DNA of 7,535 nt from a bacterium (GTDB lineage Bacteria; Vulcanimicrobiota; CADAWZ01). Below, in pieces: positions 6,526 to 7,535 of this stretch; the first letter of the stretch is position 1, and every line of letters starts with the position of its first letter. The notes beneath the pieces are model-generated. The model did no database searches. It was given only the letters and a program-made list of their open reading frames with translations, and was not told the DNA's origin. The DNA lies in the NCBI GenBank assembly GCA_024409025.1, contig JAKSUM010000056.1, forward strand, positions 1 to 7,535. Reading direction: 5' to 3'. A program made the translations under genes and the position numbers.

Positions 6526-7506
6526 TTTTTTATTTCTGAAAAAACTATTGCCGTTGTCGGAGGAGGGCCTGCCGGAATGATGGCTGCGATTGCGGCATCA
6601 TCTCCACAGACCAAGGTCATTCTTTTTGATAAAATGGAGGAGACGGGCAAAAAGCTGCTTGTAACAGGAAAAGGCAAATGCAATCTTACCCATCAGATTA
6701 ACAAGATAGATGAGATTTTTGAGGGATATCCCAGCGGAGCCCAGTTCCTTCATTCAGCCTTCAATAAATTTCCTCCCTCTGAGCTTATAAAATTCTTCGA
6801 GTCAAGGGGAGTCAGGTGCAAGGCTGACAGGGGAAGAAGGATGTTTCCCGTAAGCGAGAAGGCGTCTGACGTCAGGGATGCGCTCGTGGATGAGATGAAG
6901 AAGAAAAATGTCGTCATCCGCAATAATACTCCTATTGTTGAGATAATGTGCAGGGACGGCGCCGTTACTGCTGTCAGGACTGCCCAGAAGGAGATAATTC
7001 CCTGTGACAGGTGCATACTCTGTGCCGGAGGAATGACATATCCTTGGACAGGATCAACCGGCGACGGCTATATTTTTGCCAAGAAGACCGGACATTCCGT
7101 CGTGCAGCCGAGACCTTCGCTTGTTCCTCTTGAGATTGCCGAGACCCATATAAGCTTTGCCCTTGAGGGACTCAGCCTGAAGAATGTCAAGGCGTCTGTC
7201 AAGGCAGACGGAAGGATTGTCGAGCAGAGGTTCGGGGAGATGCTTTTCACGTCTTACGGCGTTTCCGGCCCTATAATACTTTATCTCAGCAGAAAGGCGG
7301 TAAACTGCCTTGCCGAGAAGTCAAAGGTATCCGTTTCCATAGATTTCAAGCCTGCAATACCTAAGGACAAGCTCCTTTCAAGGATTGATCTGGATATAGA
7401 AAAGAACAGGAAGAAGGCCGTCAAGAATAGGCTTGAGGAATATCTTCCCCAGAAGCTCGTTCCCGTCTTCATACAGGAATCCGGACTGCAGGGATTAAGA
7501 CAGTGA
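6523..7506 (+). CDS. BaiN/HI0933-like FAD-dependent oxidoreductase, 3' end interrupted by a stop
   Basis: A flavoprotein of the BaiN/HI0933 (YhiN-like) family, putative cytoplasmic NAD(P)/FAD-dependent oxidoreductases; most members have no proven substrate. From the GTG, the dinucleotide-binding VVGGGPAG lies at 11-18, the family signature TGKGKCNLTH at 48-57, RRMFPVSEKASDV at 105-117, AGGMTYPWTGSTGDGY at 168-183 and GEMLFTSYGVSGP at 238-250, all well preserved. Two things are odd. The start: GTG 6523 lacks a usable Shine-Dalgarno, while ATT 6532 has a very good one. The end: TGA at 7504 stops the protein at 327 residues, whereas the family is normally about 400-420, and the missing part would carry the C-terminal FAD-binding segment. 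The same frame continues with family-like SQLTSKDKN after the stop. It may be a pseudogene or carry sequence errors. The gene lies 63 bases after the heparinase gene, same strand. Confidence 0.85.
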   Translation: MFFISEKTIAVVGGGPAGMMAAIAASSPQTKVILFDKMEETGKKLLVTGKGKCNLTHQINKIDEIFEGYPSGAQFLHSAFNKFPPSELIKFFESRGVRCKADRGRRMFPVSEKASDVRDALVDEMKKKNVVIRNNTPIVEIMCRDGAVTAVRTAQKEIIPCDRCILCAGGMTYPWTGSTGDGYIFAKKTGHSVVQPRPSLVPLEIAETHISFALEGLSLKNVKASVKADGRIVEQRFGEMLFTSYGVSGPIILYLSRKAVNCLAEKSKVSVSIDFKPAIPKDKLLSRIDLDIEKNRKKAVKNRLEEYLPQKLVPVFIQESGLQGLRQ

Positions 7507-7535
7507 TCCCAGCTTACCTCTAAGGACAAGAACGG
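7507..7535 (+). pseudogene. Continuation of the flavoprotein frame beyond the in-frame TGA
   Basis: Directly after the TGA, the same frame reads SQLTSKDKN and then runs off the window. In this family the segment after the 'LVPVxxxxSGL' helix is usually a V-x-Q-[LI]-T-x-[ED]-[ED] turn about five residues later, so this is recognisably the next piece of the same protein. The stop therefore falls inside the gene, at the position normally held by Val. Only nine codons are visible, so the call depends on spacing and the QLT motif. Confidence 0.6.

Noticed and set aside
6507..6539. Ten-codon leader ORF (MTFLGGVFYF) overlapping the flavoprotein start
   Set aside because: It lacks a well-placed Shine-Dalgarno and contains the flavoprotein's own one; translational coupling is conceivable but unsupported.
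7504..7506. TGA recoded as an amino acid (alternative code or selenocysteine)
   Set aside because: TGA ends hisS (followed by TAA), heparinase and glmS at sensible family C-termini; TGG is used freely for Trp and no other TGA occurs inside a gene. The family does not carry Cys or Sec at this position.

Overview
The window is a bacterial chromosomal segment of moderate GC with every gene on the + strand. The genes are housekeeping or accessory, with no mobile element, CRISPR array or RNA gene. AGG/AGA arginine codons are frequent and TGG encodes tryptophan. TGA, TAA and TAG all act as stops, so the code looks standard. I cannot name the taxon. A soluble TPR-repeat protein, a heparinase II/III-type protein and a BaiN/HI0933-type flavoprotein around hisS would suit an anaerobic, host- or sediment-associated bacterium, but that is only an impression.

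Layout. Bases 2-124 are the 3' end of glmS (last 40 codons; easily missed because its start lies outside the window). Bases 125-315 are an AT-rich intergenic region with a perfect TATAAT box, an 8-bp direct repeat abutting it and a possible structured leader. Bases 316-2835 encode an 839-residue protein built almost entirely of TPR-like repeats. A clear Rho-independent terminator (2861-2895) follows and sits immediately before the hisS ribosome binding site. hisS (2914-4173) ends in a tandem TGA-TAA, and after a 3-base gap comes a 760-residue heparinase II/III-family protein (4177-6459), so these two are probably cotranscribed. After a 63-base gap comes a BaiN/HI0933-like FAD-dependent oxidoreductase (from about 6523), which hits an in-frame TGA at 7504, just before the window ends.

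Function. GlmS makes glucosamine-6-phosphate for cell-envelope sugars and HisS charges tRNA-His. The others have no assignable pathway, and I see no dedicated multi-gene system.

Most worth attention: (1) the heparinase-like protein seems to have lost its catalytic signatures in the helical domain while keeping the fold and the putative metal-site residues of the C-terminal domain, so it may be a pseudoenzyme or a divergent subfamily; (2) the flavoprotein gene has its only well-spaced Shine-Dalgarno in front of an ATT codon, and a stop in a conserved part of its 3' region, so it is decaying, carries sequence errors, or is unusually expressed; (3) a terminator separates hisS from its upstream neighbour with no convincing promoter after it.
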